Source: Sphingomonadales bacterium UBA7471 (GTDB lineage: Bacteria > Pseudomonadota > Alphaproteobacteria > Sphingomonadales > Sphingomonadaceae). From it: 64,000 bases of DNA. Shown piece after piece: positions 1 through 10,920 of the stretch. Numbering within the stretch: the stretch's first letter is position 1; every line of letters begins with the position of its first letter. The translations under genes and the position numbers were made by a program. Location: positions 8,277 to 72,276 of the forward strand of contig DLOZ01000013.1 in assembly GCA_002479765.1 (NCBI GenBank). The letters run 5' to 3'. The notes under the pieces were generated by a model. That model was not told the origin of the DNA, searched no databases, and was given only the letters and a program-made list of their open reading frames with translations.

Positions 1-2988
1 AATCAACGTTGCGAGCGTTACACCGAAGACAATGACCACCCCGATAGAAGACCGTGCCGCACCGCCCGCGCCGCTGGCAATAGCGAGCGGGATTGCGCCG
101 AACACGGTCGCAACCGAGGTCATCAGAATTGGCCGCAAACGGCGCGCCGCAGCTTGCTGGATCGCCTCCAGAATTTCCAAACCTTCATCGCGCAGCTGGT
201 TTGCAAATTCGACGATCAGAATGCCATTCTTTGCCGCAAGCCCGACGAGCATGACGATACCAATCTGGCTGTAGAGGTTGAGCGTCATCCCGGTCAGCGC
301 AAGTCCAATGATACCGCCGCCGACGGCCAATGGAACGGTGGTGATAATGGTTGCAGGGTGGACCAAGCTTTCGAACTGCGCCGCCAGAACAAGATAGACC
401 AACAGGATTGTGATGAAAAATACGAGGATGATGGATCCGCCGGTTTCCTTATATGCTTGGCTTTCACCGCGATAGCCGACGGCGAGCACTTCTGGCGATG
501 CAGCGGCTTGCTCTTCAAGGAATGCCAGTGCTTCCCCCATTGAATAGCCGGGCGCCAATCCGCCCGACAGCGTAATGGCGCGCAGCTTGTTATAACGGCC
601 AAGGTCGCGCGCGCCGGCGGTTTCTGTATAGGTGATGAGGTTGGCGAGCGATACCAAGGAACCATCGCAGCTCCGCAGCTGGATAGCGGCCAAATTTTCC
701 GCCGTTGCGCGGTTTTGGGCATCGGCCTGAACAATCACGCGATATTCTTCGCCCCGATCCACATAGGTTGAGACACGGCGCGACCCCAATAGCGATTGCA
801 GCGCTTGGCTGACGTCGGCAACGGATACACCCAGGTCGCCAGCGCGTGCCGTGTCGACCTGTATCTCCATTTGCGGCTTCGTTTCCTTATAATCGGCATC
901 GAGGTTCACAATGCCGGGATTTTCCCGCGCCGCAGTCAATATCCGGTCACGCGCGACGCTTAGGGATTCATAAGTGGACCCTGCGATGACGAAGTTCAGC
1001 GGCTGGCCCCGGCCGCGGCCGATAGAGGACCGCGCCGCGCCATTACCGCGCACAGCGGGCAGATCGGCAAGGATTTTGTTGACTTGTGCGACGACATCTT
1101 CGGTCTTCTCGGTACGCTCTTCCCATGGTTTCAGGAAGATGACGAAAGTCCCCGAATTGAAGTCATCACTCGCGGAAAAGCCGCCAGGCGTGCGTTGAAT
1201 GATGGACCGAACCGTACCCTTTTCGAGCAGCCCCAAAACCGGTTTGGACGCATCCAACATATATTTGTCCATGGCGTTGTAGCCAGTGCCCTCTGGCGCT
1301 GCAATGTTGACGCTTATGACGCCCACATCCTCGGCTGGTGCGAGTTCGGACTGAAGCGTAGTAAACAAAAGGCCTGCAACAACCAAAAAGCCAATGACGC
1401 CAAGAATCGCCGCCAACGGCTTGGCAATCGCGCGGGACAGCATATCCGAATAGCGCGTTTCCACGCGTTGGAATTTATCGTCTACCCAAGATGCAACACG
1501 TCCGCGCTTTTCCTGCTTGAGCAGTTTTGAACACAGCATTGGCGCAAGGCTGAGCGCGACAAAGCCCGAAAAGGCGATGGCGGCAATCATTGCGCCTGCA
1601 AGCTCGCGGAATAAAAGGCCGGTCTGGCCTGCCAGAAACATAACGGGCACGAAAACCGCGCAGACGACGATGGTGGTCGAGACAACCGCGAAAGCGACCT
1701 GCCGCGTGCCCGTCACCGCTGCGACAAGCGGAGGCTCGCCTTGTTCAATCCGGTGGTAGACATTTTCCAACACGACGATGGCGTCATCGACCACCAGCCC
1801 AATTGCGAGGACAAGCGCCAGCAGCGTCAACAGGTTGATGGAAAATCCGAACAGCCACAGCACCGCAAAGGTCGCAAGCAAGCAGATGGGCACCGTGACC
1901 GCCGGAATAAGCGTTGCGCGCCAGCTTCCCAAAAACAGGAAGATGACTAAGACAACCAATGCCGCCGCTTCTGCCAAGGTGGTCCATACGCCGCTGATCG
2001 CCTTGCTGATGAACAGCGAGTCATCCGACCCAACAGTGATCGTCATGCCCTTTGGCAGGTCGCCTTTGATGCGTTCGGCGAGCGCCTTTGCGCTTTCGGC
2101 GACGGCCAAAGTGTTGGCCCCCGACTGCCGGACGATGCCCATCCCAAGGGCGGATTCACCGTTCAATCGGAACGCGGCATAGGGATTTTCCGGACCGGTT
2201 TCGACGCGCGCCACATCCGCCAGACGGATCAGCGACCCGTCAGCACCGCGTGCGACGATAAGCTGTTGAAACTCCGCTTCATTCCCAAATGGTCTGCTGA
2301 CGCGCAGGGTTACGTTCTGATCTGTAGACTCCAAGCGTCCGGCGGGCAGTTCGACATTCTGGCTGCGCAGCGCATTTTCCACATCAAGCGGCGTGAGGCC
2401 CAAGGCGGCAAGACGGTCTGGCTGCAGCCAGATACGCATCGATGGCCGCGCTTCACCGCCCACAAACACGCGCGCAACGCCATCGAGGGCGGAGAACCGG
2501 TCCACCAGATTGCGGTCGAGATAGTCGCTGAGTTCAAGCCGGGACCAACCGGGTCTCGACACCACCAAATACAGAATAGGCGATGCATCCGCGTCGACCT
2601 TGCGCACTTCGGGCGCGAGCACTTCTTCGGGCAAATCATCCGCCACCCCGCCGACACGGTCGCGGACATCGTTGGCTGCGCTGTCTACGGAACGGCCCGG
2701 CGCGAATTCGATGGTGATCTCGGACTGCCCGTCGCGCGAACGGGACGTGATGGTCTGAATGCCTTCAATGCCGGCAAGCGCATTTTCGAGCACCTGTGTC
2801 ACCCGCGTTTCGACCACACTGGCCGCAGCGCCGGTATAGCTGGTTCCAACCGACACAATCGGGGGTTCCGTGTCGGGATATTCGCGAACGGGTAAGTTTA
2901 AAAAGCCGACAATGCCGACCAGCACCATCAGAATCGCAATTACGGCTGCGAATACGGGTCTGCGGACCGAGATGTCGGAAAGTGTCAT
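1..2988 (-). CDS. RND family multidrug efflux permease (AcrB/MexF-like), C-terminus cut by window edge
   Basis: Inner-membrane proton/drug antiporter of a tripartite efflux pump. 996 codons are visible, from the start at 2988 to the window edge; by family length (about 1,030-1,050) only the last few tens of residues are missing. The N-terminus begins MTLSDISVRRPVFA followed by a first membrane helix, as is usual for RND pumps. The proton-relay pair in LVVDDAIVVLENV is at about Asp401-Asp402. A second helix bundle near codons 880-990 repeats the first. It lies 12 nt downstream of the adaptor gene, so the two form one operon. No TolC-like outer-membrane gene is visible; it may lie beyond the left edge or elsewhere. 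Substrate unknown. Family assignment is secure. Confidence 0.93.
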   Translation of the reverse strand, partial: MTLSDISVRRPVFAAVIAILMVLVGIVGFLNLPVREYPDTEPPIVSVGTSYTGAAASVVETRVTQVLENALAGIEGIQTITSRSRDGQSEITIEFAPGRSVDSAANDVRDRVGGVADDLPEEVLAPEVRKVDADASPILYLVVSRPGWSRLELSDYLDRNLVDRFSALDGVARVFVGGEARPSMRIWLQPDRLAALGLTPLDVENALRSQNVELPAGRLESTDQNVTLRVSRPFGNEAEFQQLIVARGADGSLIRLADVARVETGPENPYAAFRLNGESALGMGIVRQSGANTLAVAESAKALAERIKGDLPKGMTITVGSDDSLFISKAISGVWTTLAEAAALVVLVIFLFLGSWRATLIPAVTVPICLLATFAVLWLFGFSINLLTLLALVLAIGLVVDDAIVVLENVYHRIEQGEPPLVAAVTGTRQVAFAVVSTTIVVCAVFVPVMFLAGQTGLLFRELAGAMIAAIAFSGFVALSLAPMLCSKLLKQEKRGRVASWVDDKFQRVETRYSDMLSRAIAKPLAAILGVIGFLVVAGLLFTTLQSELAPAEDVGVISVNIAAPEGTGYNAMDKYMLDASKPVLGLLEKGTVRSIIQRTPGGFSASDDFNSGTFVIFLKPWEERTEKTEDVVAQVNKILADLPAVRGNGAARSSIGRGRGQPLNFVIAGSTYESLSVARDRILTAARENPGIVNLDADYKETKPQMEIQVDTARAGDLGVSVADVSQALQSLLGSRRVSTYVDRGEEYRVIVQADAQNRATAENLAAIQLRSCDGSLVSLANLITYTETAGARDLGRYNKLRAITLSGGLAPGYSMGEALAFLEEQAAASPEVLAVGYRGESQAYKETGGSIILVFFITILLVYLVLAAQFESLVHPATIITTVPLAVGGGIIGLALTGMTLNLYSQIGIVMLVGLAAKNGILIVEFANQLRDEGLEILEAIQQAAARRLRPILMTSVATVFGAIPLAIASGAGGAARSSIGVVIVFGVTLATLI

Positions 2989-3000
2989 CTCAACCCTGCA

Positions 3001-4047
3001 TCATTTGCTTTTTGCGGGGGCTTCGCCAGCTTTGGGTGTTCCGGTGCGCACCTTGGCACCCTCCGACAGCTTCACGACGCCTTCGGTTACGATTTTGTCG
3101 CCGACTTTAAGGCCGCTGATGATCTCGACCAGATTGCCGTCGCGTGTGCCTGTCTTAACCTCAATACGCTTCGCCATTTGATCGGCATCCAGCGTGTAGA
3201 CGAAGCTCGCATCGCCTTCACGGACGAGCGAGAGTTCGGGGACAGCGGGGGCGTTACGCGTTTTCGATGTGATTGTGACCGACAGCAACATTCCCGGTTT
3301 CAACCGTCCGTTGCGGTTCGGCAATATCGCGCGCAGCGTGGCGGTGCGCGTTTGCGGGTTCACCACGGGATTGATCGCAATGATTTTTCCTGAAGCGACA
3401 TAATCGGGGAAAGCCGCAGCCTTCGCACTGATGTCTTGGCCAACGCGCACGTTCGCCAACATTGTTTCGGGTATGGTGAAATCCAGTTTGATGGAACTCA
3501 GGTCGCTGACGGCTGCAATTTCGTCGCCAGCGCTTACAACTGCGCCAACCGATATGCGCCGCAACGACACGTGTCCCGAAAAGGGCGCGCGCACAACGCG
3601 GTCGCCAATCGATGCACGCGCTTCATTGGCTGCGGCTCTTGCCGATGCGGCTGATGCGGTTTGCGCCTCAAGATTTGCGTTGGTGGCAAAGCCGCGGCGA
3701 TGGAGCTCACTAATCCGCGCCAGTTGCTGGTCTGCTTCTCGTGCACGCGCTTGCGCGCTGGCAAGTGATGCCGTTTCCTGCCCTTGCGCCAAAACGGCCA
3801 GAATCTGGCCCTGCCGCACATAGTCGCCGTCGGAAAAGCCAAGCTGCGTGATGCGTTCGGTCACCGGCGCACGAACCGAAACCTGCTCATTTGCGTTCGC
3901 GGTGCCAACGGCAACGTAGCGGTCCGAAAAGACATGCTGTGTTGCAGCACCCAGTGTGACCAACGGCGCAGGGCGGTCGCGTTTTTCTTCACCGCCGCCA
4001 CAGGCAGCGACACATAGCATCAACGACAGAATGAGTAGCTTGCGCAT
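3001..4047 (-). CDS. RND efflux periplasmic adaptor subunit (membrane fusion protein), lipoprotein
   Basis: Links the RND permease to the outer-membrane channel. 348 residues from the start at 4047. I chose this start, not the upstream ATG at 4188, because it gives a clean lipoprotein signal: MRKLLILSLMLC followed by VAAC, with Cys as lipidation site. The order after that is barrel, lipoyl half, helical hairpin (rich in Ala/Gln/Glu, about residues 90-150), second lipoyl half, beta-barrel and membrane-proximal domain, typical of the HlyD/AcrA family. The stop lies 12 nt before the permease start. No regulator gene is adjacent. Confidence 0.92.
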   Translation of the reverse strand: MRKLLILSLMLCVAACGGGEEKRDRPAPLVTLGAATQHVFSDRYVAVGTANANEQVSVRAPVTERITQLGFSDGDYVRQGQILAVLAQGQETASLASAQARAREADQQLARISELHRRGFATNANLEAQTASAASARAAANEARASIGDRVVRAPFSGHVSLRRISVGAVVSAGDEIAAVSDLSSIKLDFTIPETMLANVRVGQDISAKAAAFPDYVASGKIIAINPVVNPQTRTATLRAILPNRNGRLKPGMLLSVTITSKTRNAPAVPELSLVREGDASFVYTLDADQMAKRIEVKTGTRDGNLVEIISGLKVGDKIVTEGVVKLSEGAKVRTGTPKAGEAPAKSK

Positions 4048-4206
4048 TTTTTTACCGGTGAGGGGAGGTGGATATCGAGCTTCGCGTGATGGCTGAAGTG
4101 AAGCGACATTAACAGCAGATTTCGACGAAAGCATTTCTAAAGGCGAAACAATATCCCGTCGCCGCGAACCGAGAACGCCCGCTCCCAATCCGCAGCGGCA
4201 GTACCA

Positions 4207-5757
4207 TCAGTGCCGTATGATGTGATCGAACGCAGACAGGGCTGCTTTGGTACCTTCGCCCATCGCGACGATAATTTGCTTGTACGGGACGGTCGTAACG
4301 TCGCCAGCAGCGAAAACGCCGGGGATATTCGTTGCGTTATGCGCATCGACTTCGATTTCGCCGCGCGGCGAAAGCTGCAGCGGTCCTTTCAACCACTCGG
4401 TGTTCGGAACCAGCCCGATTTGCACAAAGATACCTTCAAGATCGATGCGATGTGAATCCCCGGTCAGACGGTCGGTATAGACCAATGCCTCAACCTTTTC
4501 ACCGTCGCCCAATACTTCCGTGCTCAATGCGGATGTGATGATGTCGACATTGGGCAGGCTGCGCAGTTTGTTTTGCAGCACCGCATCTGCGCGTAGTTGC
4601 GAGTCAAATTCGACGAGCGTCACGTGGGACACAATACCTGCAAGGTCGATGGCCGCTTCGACGCCGGAGTTGCCACCACCGATAACGGCAGTGCGCTTGC
4701 CCTTGTACAATGGGCCATCGCAATGCGGGCAATATGCCACGCCCTTGTTGCGATATTCCTCTTCGCCGGGAACGCCCATTTGCCGCCAACGCGCACCGGT
4801 CGACAATATGATCGTCCGTGCCTTTAACGTTGCACCGCTGGCGAGCTTAACTTCATGCAGGCCGCCTTCGGCAGCAGGGATGAGCTCCGTCGCGGCCTGA
4901 AGGTTCATGATGTCGACATCATATTCGCGGACATGCTGTTCCAATTGCGCCGCCAGCTTTGGCCCTTCGGTGTGCTGGACAGAAATGAAGTTCTCAATGC
5001 CCATGGTATCGAGCACCTGACCACCAAAACGTTCCGCGACCACGCCGGTGCGAATGCCCTTGCGCGCCGCATAAATCGCGGCCGCTGCGCCGGCTGGACC
5101 GCCGCCGACGACCAAAACTTCAAACGGTTCCTTGGCTGCGATCTTTTCCGCAGCGCGGGCAACGGTGCCGGTGTCCAGCTTGGCCATGATCTGCGCAAGG
5201 TCCATCCTGCCTTGGCCAAAGGGTTCACCATTCAGGTAAATGGCAGGGACCGCCATGACCTTGCGGGTTTCAACTTCGTCGCGGAACATCGCGCCATCAA
5301 TTGCCACATGGCTGACGCCTGGATTGAGTGCGGCCATGATGTTGATGGCTTGGATGACGTCAGGGCAATTCTGGCACGACAGCGAAAAGAATGTTTCGAA
5401 GTGGAAGTCGCCTTCAAGCGCCTTCACTGAATCGAGTAACTCGGCTTCTTCCTTGGGTGGGTGTCCGCCCATGTGCAGAAGCGCGAGAACCAAAGATGTG
5501 AATTCATGCCCCAAGGGCAGGCCAGCAAAATGCGTTTCAGCAGTGCCATCGGCGCGGCGGATGGCGAAGGAAGGCGCGCGATCCGCATGCCCATCAAAAC
5601 GCGCGGACAGCAGGTCCGACTGTTCGACGACCGTTTCAACCAAAGTGCGCATTTCCGCAGACTTTGGGCTGTCGTCGAGGGTCGCGACGAGCTCAACAGG
5701 CGTGCGCAGGTTTGCCAGATAGGTTTTTAGCTGGGCAGTGGTAGCAGCATCAAGCAT
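4207..5757 (-). CDS. ahpF: alkyl hydroperoxide reductase subunit F
   Basis: NADH-dependent flavoprotein disulfide reductase that regenerates AhpC. 516 residues, close to the E. coli AhpF length. The N-terminal tandem thioredoxin-fold domain has the CxxC motif in SCQNCPDV. The FAD motif [12 protein letters not shown] is near residue 216, the NAD motif [12 protein letters not shown] is near residue 360, and the redox-active CPHC is at Cys343/Cys346. A GD motif ([12 protein letters not shown]) near the C-terminus completes the FAD site. It sits 107 nt downstream of ahpC on the same strand, with a strong hairpin in between. All active cysteines are present. Confidence 0.97.
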   Translation of the reverse strand: MLDAATTAQLKTYLANLRTPVELVATLDDSPKSAEMRTLVETVVEQSDLLSARFDGHADRAPSFAIRRADGTAETHFAGLPLGHEFTSLVLALLHMGGHPPKEEAELLDSVKALEGDFHFETFFSLSCQNCPDVIQAINIMAALNPGVSHVAIDGAMFRDEVETRKVMAVPAIYLNGEPFGQGRMDLAQIMAKLDTGTVARAAEKIAAKEPFEVLVVGGGPAGAAAAIYAARKGIRTGVVAERFGGQVLDTMGIENFISVQHTEGPKLAAQLEQHVREYDVDIMNLQAATELIPAAEGGLHEVKLASGATLKARTIILSTGARWRQMGVPGEEEYRNKGVAYCPHCDGPLYKGKRTAVIGGGNSGVEAAIDLAGIVSHVTLVEFDSQLRADAVLQNKLRSLPNVDIITSALSTEVLGDGEKVEALVYTDRLTGDSHRIDLEGIFVQIGLVPNTEWLKGPLQLSPRGEIEVDAHNATNIPGVFAAGDVTTVPYKQIIVAMGEGTKAALSAFDHIIRH

Positions 5758-5827
5758 CTTGGGTCTCTTTCAAACAAGCACGTCCACGCCGCGACGGATG
5801 GCGGCTCAATTGGTCGAATATAGGGGG

Positions 5828-5855
5828 GGGTGCCGCGCTCACGCACGCGGCACCC
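5828..5855 (-). terminator. 10-bp perfect hairpin between ahpC and ahpF
   Basis: GGGTGCCGCG (5828-5837) and CGCGGCACCC (5846-5855) form a perfect 10-bp GC-rich stem with an 8-nt loop. In the direction of transcription it begins 9 nt after the ahpC stop and is followed by a run of C, not T, so it is not a standard intrinsic terminator. I infer it stabilises the ahpC message or reduces read-through into ahpF, which would give more AhpC than AhpF. Confidence 0.6.
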
Positions 5856-5864
5856 GAATATATA

Positions 5865-6428
5865 TTAGATCTTACCGACGAGGTCGATCGAAGGCGCAAG
5901 CGTTTCGCTGCCTTCTTCCCACTTCGCAGGGCAAACCTGACCTGGGTGCTCGCGCACGTAGATCGCAGCCTTGATCTTGCGGACGAGTTCAACCGCGTTG
6001 CGGCCGACGCCTTCACAGGTGATTTCCATGACCTGAATGACGCCGTCTGGGTCAACGACGAAGGTCGCACGGTCGGCAAGACCTTGGCCTTCGCGCAATA
6101 CGCCGAAGTTGTTGCTGATGACGTGGTTCTGGTCGCCAAGCATGTGGTAGTTGATCTTGCTGATCGCTGGCGAGCTGTCATGCCATGACTTGTGGCTGAA
6201 ATGCGTGTCGGTCGACACTGCGAATACTTCAACGCCCATGGCTTGCAGGTCCGCATATTGGTCCGCAAGGTCTTCCAGCTCGGTTGGGCATACAAATGTC
6301 CAGTCAGCTGGGTAAAAGAAGAATACGCCCCACTTGCCCTTTACGTCCGCGTCGGAAACTTCAACGAACTTTCCAGCCTTGTACGACTGCGTTGTGAACG
6401 GCTTAATGCTTGAACCGATGATACCCAT
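5865..6428 (-). CDS. ahpC: alkyl hydroperoxide reductase subunit C (typical 2-Cys peroxiredoxin)
   Basis: Reduces hydrogen peroxide and organic peroxides to water or alcohols, and is recycled by AhpF. 187 residues, the same length as E. coli AhpC. The peroxidatic Cys is in [10 protein letters not shown] (about residue 47) and the resolving Cys is in QVCPAKW near residue 167. The start at 6428 has an AAAGGA ribosome site upstream. It is the first gene of the ahpC-ahpF pair. No oxyR is visible nearby, so the regulator is unknown. Confidence 0.97.
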   Translation of the reverse strand: MGIIGSSIKPFTTQSYKAGKFVEVSDADVKGKWGVFFFYPADWTFVCPTELEDLADQYADLQAMGVEVFAVSTDTHFSHKSWHDSSPAISKINYHMLGDQNHVISNNFGVLREGQGLADRATFVVDPDGVIQVMEITCEGVGRNAVELVRKIKAAIYVREHPGQVCPAKWEEGSETLAPSIDLVGKI

Positions 6429-6765
6429 GTAAAATCCTTTCGATGGTGGTTTTTGAATTTCTGACGCTCCCCAACACGAATTCTGTTATTTAGTCCAGCA
6501 ACCGTTTTTGCAATGACTAATCGTTTTTTCCGATAATTCGATATGTGGGGTCGCGGTGCAGTGTATCCGGGATGTATTACACATATGTATCCGACCGGCT
6601 TGCCGCAATGGCCGAAAGTTTTTTTGGACGGATGAAATCACCGACCAAGAATGACGTTTGAAAATTTTACATGAAGTTGCTTCATGATGTGAAATCTTGC
6701 TTGTCGCTGACCGCCTTCCGGTGCACCTATCTCTGCATAAACTAAACTTAGAGAGATTGAATGGC
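6429..6765. promoter_or_regulatory. divergent promoter region of ahpC and the S41 protease, with a palindrome at 6670-6686
   Basis: 337 nt with no gene that I accept. It is AT-richer than the flanking genes and must hold the promoters of ahpC (leftward) and of the S41 protease (rightward). A perfect 7-bp inverted repeat, CATGAAG-ttg-CTTCATG, spans 6670-6686, about 80 nt before the protease start; it could be an operator or a small hairpin. I do not find a convincing OxyR site or a clear -35/-10 pair. Confidence 0.45.
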
Positions 6766-8211
6766 ATGAAGAACGGCGCGTTGAAGAATGTCATTGTCAT
6801 TTTGGCTGCGGCCCTGACGGCGTGCGGCGGTGGCGGTAGCGGCTCCGGCGGCGGGACTGTCACAGTTCCGCCGACCAGCTCGACGCCCCCCACTTCACCA
6901 CCGACATCGTCGACATGCAGCCTGAGCAGCCGGCAAGATTTTGCCTTTTCGGTTTTGAATGAATGGTATTTGTTTCCAGAAACCCTTCCGGGGTCATTGG
7001 CAACCGCGCCTTATACATCCGTGCAATCCTATATTGATGCGCTAACCGCCAATGCGCGTGCGCAGGGACGTGATCGAAACTTTACCTATGTGACGTCCAT
7101 TCGGGAAGAAAACGCCTATTACGCATCGGGTTCGACGGCGGGACTGGGCGTGCGTCTGGCGTATCAGGGCAACCGGATTTTCGTGATTGAGGCGTTTGAA
7201 GGTGCACCCGCGCTTGCTGCGGGCATTGATCGCGGAACCGAAATTCTGGCGATTGGAACCGATGCCGCAAATCTTACACCCGTCGCTGATATCATCGCCG
7301 CGCAAGGTACAAGCGGGATCACGAGCGCGCTTGGACCGAGCACGGTTGGCACAAGCCGGGTCTTGCGCATTGCCGACGCCGGCGGCGCGCGGAATGTGAC
7401 GGTGACGAAGGCCGGCTATAACATCGATCCATTGTCGCCGCGATATGGCGTGCGAGTTATCGACAATGGTGGTCAGCGCGTTGGCTACATCAACATGCGC
7501 ACGTTTATTTCGACGGCTGATAATCAGTTGCGCACCGCGTTTGCCGATTTCCGGGCTCAGGGGATCACGCATTTTGTTATCGATTTCCGGTACAATGGCG
7601 GCGGGCTGGTTTCGACGGCTGAACTGATGGGCGACCTTATGGCTGGCAACCGCTTTTCCAGCGATATCTTTACGGTCACGCGTTTTCGTCCATCCAAATC
7701 ATCCAACAATGAAACCCGTCGTTTTTCGCCACAAACGCAGTCGGTTTCACCCGTTAAAATTGCCTTTATTGCAACCGGTGCCACCGCTTCCGCCAGCGAG
7801 TTGGTGATGAACAGCTTCGTGCCCTATTTGGGTGTGAATGCCGCACTGATTGGCAGCAACAGTTATGGTAAGCCTGTCGGACAAATCGCGGTCGACCAAT
7901 CCGCGTGCGATGACCGAATTCGCGTTGTTGCCTTTGCCAAGGAAAATGCAGCCGGGCAGGGCGACTATTATTCCGGACTGGCGGGCACGATGCGCGCCAC
8001 CTGCGCGGCAGCGGACGATATTAGCCGGCCATTGGGCGATCCGCTCGAGGCATCGTTGCGGACAGCGTTGGACTTTGTGGCGGGGCGCAGTTGCACGCCG
8101 GTGGTCGTAGGCCAAAGCGCACAAAGCACCTCCACCCGCACCGAACGCCGGGTCCTTCCGGTGCCCATAGATGCGCGCGCTGCCCAACGCGAAGTGCCAG
8201 GTTTGTTTTAA
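6766..8211 (+). CDS. S41 family peptidase (C-terminal processing protease-like), lipoprotein
   Basis: Predicted periplasmic serine protease of 481 residues. The start at 6766 was chosen over an upstream in-frame ATG at 6697 because it yields a lipoprotein signal, MKNGALKNVIVILAAALTAC, followed by a Gly/Ser/Thr/Pro linker. A PDZ domain lies near residues 110-190. The catalytic Ser is about residue 342 in the ASASE motif and the general-base Lys is about residue 369 in SYGKPVG, the usual S41 spacing. It is a single gene, convergent with cysQ. Its substrate cannot be read from sequence. Confidence 0.9.
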   Translation: MKNGALKNVIVILAAALTACGGGGSGSGGGTVTVPPTSSTPPTSPPTSSTCSLSSRQDFAFSVLNEWYLFPETLPGSLATAPYTSVQSYIDALTANARAQGRDRNFTYVTSIREENAYYASGSTAGLGVRLAYQGNRIFVIEAFEGAPALAAGIDRGTEILAIGTDAANLTPVADIIAAQGTSGITSALGPSTVGTSRVLRIADAGGARNVTVTKAGYNIDPLSPRYGVRVIDNGGQRVGYINMRTFISTADNQLRTAFADFRAQGITHFVIDFRYNGGGLVSTAELMGDLMAGNRFSSDIFTVTRFRPSKSSNNETRRFSPQTQSVSPVKIAFIATGATASASELVMNSFVPYLGVNAALIGSNSYGKPVGQIAVDQSACDDRIRVVAFAKENAAGQGDYYSGLAGTMRATCAAADDISRPLGDPLEASLRTALDFVAGRSCTPVVVGQSAQSTSTRTERRVLPVPIDARAAQREVPGLF

Positions 8212-8248
8212 CGGTTCCGAACGGCAATAAAGACGTCAGCGCGCCGGG

Positions 8249-9001
8249 TCAGTTCTTTTCCGCTGATAACCGCACCAGTGCCAACACGTGCGCAGCATGT
8301 TCTTTGCGGCAAATGAGCAGGTCGGGCATATAGACATCACGCTGGTTATAAACCAACGAACTGCCGTCAACGCGGCTGACGTGCAAGCCATAGGCAGCAG
8401 CTACCGCAACGGGTGCGCAGCTGTCCCATTCATATTGCCCGCCGGTGTGCAGATAGATATCGGCCTCGCCGCGGACCACGGCCATGGCTTTGGCCCCTGC
8501 AGACCCCATGGGGATGAGCTCAGCGCCCAATGCTTCGGCCACGGCGACAGCCTCGGGTGCCGGGCGCGTCCGGCTGACGACCATGCGGAGTTTTTCCGGG
8601 GCAGGGGGAATGATGGCTGGCTGATCCGTGCGCAGAACCAAATCCAGGGCCGGAAGCGCAACGGCGCCAATGACGGGCGCACCGTCGATTGCCAGCGCGA
8701 CATGGACCGCCCAATCGGACCTACCTTCGCTATATTCGCGGGTTCCATCGACCGGGTCGATAATCCATACGCGCGATTTTGAAAGGCGGGCGTCGGTGTC
8801 TTTGCTTTCTTCCGACAAAAGACCGTCATCAGGGCGTTGTTCCGCAAGCGTACGGATCAGATATTGGTTGGCGGTTTGATCGCCCGCGTTGCCCAATTCC
8901 TTCGCGACCAACCCACTGGTATCACGCATTTCGAGAACCAGCGCGCCTGCGGCCTTTGCCAAATATGCGGCAAGCTCGGTATCGTCAGCGATGATACTCA
9001 T
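8249..9001 (-). CDS. cysQ: 3'(2'),5'-bisphosphate nucleotidase CysQ
   Basis: Hydrolyses 3'-phosphoadenosine 5'-phosphate to AMP, removing the by-product of PAPS use. 250 residues. The metal-binding signature of the inositol monophosphatase superfamily is present: SEES near residue 60 and [12 protein letters not shown] near residue 80. A second aspartate motif (WDSCAPVAV) lies near residue 200. Its start overlaps the cysNC stop by 4 nt (ATGA), so it is translated with the sulfate-activation genes, which supports the PAP assignment over inositol phosphate. Confidence 0.94.
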   Translation of the reverse strand: MSIIADDTELAAYLAKAAGALVLEMRDTSGLVAKELGNAGDQTANQYLIRTLAEQRPDDGLLSEESKDTDARLSKSRVWIIDPVDGTREYSEGRSDWAVHVALAIDGAPVIGAVALPALDLVLRTDQPAIIPPAPEKLRMVVSRTRPAPEAVAVAEALGAELIPMGSAGAKAMAVVRGEADIYLHTGGQYEWDSCAPVAVAAAYGLHVSRVDGSSLVYNQRDVYMPDLLICRKEHAAHVLALVRLSAEKN

Positions 9002-10920
9002 TTGAGTGGCATCAACTGGCGCACGATATATTCGGCTGCCTCGGCCGGGCTCATCTCGACGGTGTTCACGCGAATGTCGGGATGTTCTGGCGGTTCATAG
9101 GGGCTGTCGATTCCGGTGAAGTTTTTAAGTTGGCCGGCGCGCGCCTTTTTATACAAGCCCTTCACATCGCGCGCTTCGGCGACCTCCAATGGCGTATCGA
9201 CGAAGATTTCGACAAATTCGCCCTCGGGTAACATCGCCCGCACCATGTCGCGTTCGGCGCGGAATGGTGAAATGAACGCGGTCAGGACAATCAGCCCTGC
9301 ATCCGCCATCAATTTGGCCACTTCGCCGACGCGGCGGATATTCTCGATCCGGTCGGTTTCGGTGAAGCCCAAATCCTTGTTCAACCCGTGTCGGACATTG
9401 TCACCGTCAAGCAGGAACGTGTGCCGGTTCATCAGGTGAAGCGCCTTTTCCACCTCGTTAGCGATGGTCGATTTCCCCGAGCCCGACAGGCCGGTGAACC
9501 ATAAAATCCTTGGCTTTTGGTTCTTCAGCATGGCGTGCGCGTCACGACCAATGTCGGTGGCTTGCCAATGGACATTTTGTGCACGACGCAGCGAAAAGTG
9601 CAGCATGCCGGCAGCAACGGTCGCGTTGCTGATCTTGTCGATCAGGATGAAGCCGCCGAGTGCGTGGTTGTCCGCATAAGGCGCGAACACAATGGGCTTG
9701 TCGGTCGAAATTTCCGCAACGCCAATGGCGTTTAGCTCCAGCGTTTTGGCCGCCATATGCTCCATGCTGTTCACATTGACGGTATATTTCGGCGCTTGCA
9801 CAGTTGCTGAAACCATCTGCGTGCCAAGCTTCAACCAATAAGAACGGCCAGGGACAAGCGCGTCATCCGCCATCCACACAATGGTGCTTTCGAACTGGTC
9901 GGCGACTTCTGGCGGATTGTCAGCAGCGGCGATAACATCACCGCGCGAACAGTCGATTTCGTCGTCAAAGCACAAGGTGACCGATTGGCCGGCAACGGCT
10001 TCCTGAAGATCGCCATCAACTGTTACGATTTTTTTGATCGTGGTTGTCTTGCCTGATGGCAGAACACGAATGGCGTCGCCGGGGTGGACCGTCCCTGTCG
10101 CAATTTGGCCGGAAAAGCCGCGGAAATCGAGATTTGGCCGATTGACCCATTGGACCGCCATGCGCAAAGGTTTGGCCTGATCAGCGTCATTATCGAGCGC
10201 AACGGTTTCAAGATGCGCCATCAGCGGTAGGCCCTTATACCAAGGGGTGTTTGGCGAGATTTCCGTGATGTTGTCGCCCTTGAAACCCGAAATTGGCATC
10301 GGCGTGAAATTACTGATGCCGATACTGGCCGCAAATTCGCTATATTCGGCAACGATGGCGTCATATTTTGCCTGATCATAGTCGATCAGGTCCATCTTGT
10401 TCACCGCGAGCACGATATTCCGAATACCCAGCAGCTTCGCAAGATAGCTATGCCGGCGCGTCTGAACGAGGACACCCTTGCGCGCATCAATCAGGATAAC
10501 CGCAAGGTCCGCCGTCGATGCCCCAGTGACCATATTGCGGGTATATTGTTCATGCCCCGGGCAATCGGCGACGATGAATTTGCGTTTCTCTGTGGCGAAG
10601 AAGCGATATGCGACGTCAATCGTGATGCCCTGTTCGCGTTCGGCGGCCAGCCCATCCACAAGCAGCGCAAAGTCAATGTCCTGACCTTGGGTGCCCATGC
10701 GCTTGGAATCGGACTCCAGCGTCGCCAGCTGATCTTCAAAGATCATTTTTGAATCGTACAGCAGCCGACCGATAAGTGTGGACTTGCCATCGTCAACCGA
10801 ACCGCAGGTGATGAAGCGCAGCAGCGATTTATGCTGATGCACGTCCAAATAGGCATCAATATCCGACGCAATCAGTTCATCGGCTTTATAAATGACCGGG
10901 TTGTCTAGCGAAGCAGTCAT
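8998..10920 (-). CDS. cysNC: bifunctional sulfate adenylyltransferase large subunit / adenylylsulfate kinase
   Basis: CysN-CysC fusion, 640 residues. The N-terminal part is an EF-Tu-like GTPase that drives ATP sulfurylase: P-loop GSVDDGKS at residues 40-47, DCPGHEQY and NKMD motifs, then beta-barrel domains. The C-terminal part, from about residue 465, is APS kinase with P-loop GLSGSGKS at 477-484 and the DGDNVRHGL motif. Together with CysD it makes APS and then PAPS from sulfate and ATP. It overlaps cysD by 1 nt (TAATG) and cysQ by 4 nt. Fusions of this kind are common in alphaproteobacteria. Confidence 0.97.
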   Translation of the reverse strand: MTASLDNPVIYKADELIASDIDAYLDVHQHKSLLRFITCGSVDDGKSTLIGRLLYDSKMIFEDQLATLESDSKRMGTQGQDIDFALLVDGLAAEREQGITIDVAYRFFATEKRKFIVADCPGHEQYTRNMVTGASTADLAVILIDARKGVLVQTRRHSYLAKLLGIRNIVLAVNKMDLIDYDQAKYDAIVAEYSEFAASIGISNFTPMPISGFKGDNITEISPNTPWYKGLPLMAHLETVALDNDADQAKPLRMAVQWVNRPNLDFRGFSGQIATGTVHPGDAIRVLPSGKTTTIKKIVTVDGDLQEAVAGQSVTLCFDDEIDCSRGDVIAAADNPPEVADQFESTIVWMADDALVPGRSYWLKLGTQMVSATVQAPKYTVNVNSMEHMAAKTLELNAIGVAEISTDKPIVFAPYADNHALGGFILIDKISNATVAAGMLHFSLRRAQNVHWQATDIGRDAHAMLKNQKPRILWFTGLSGSGKSTIANEVEKALHLMNRHTFLLDGDNVRHGLNKDLGFTETDRIENIRRVGEVAKLMADAGLIVLTAFISPFRAERDMVRAMLPEGEFVEIFVDTPLEVAEARDVKGLYKKARAGQLKNFTGIDSPYEPPEHPDIRVNTVEMSPAEAAEYIVRQLMPLK

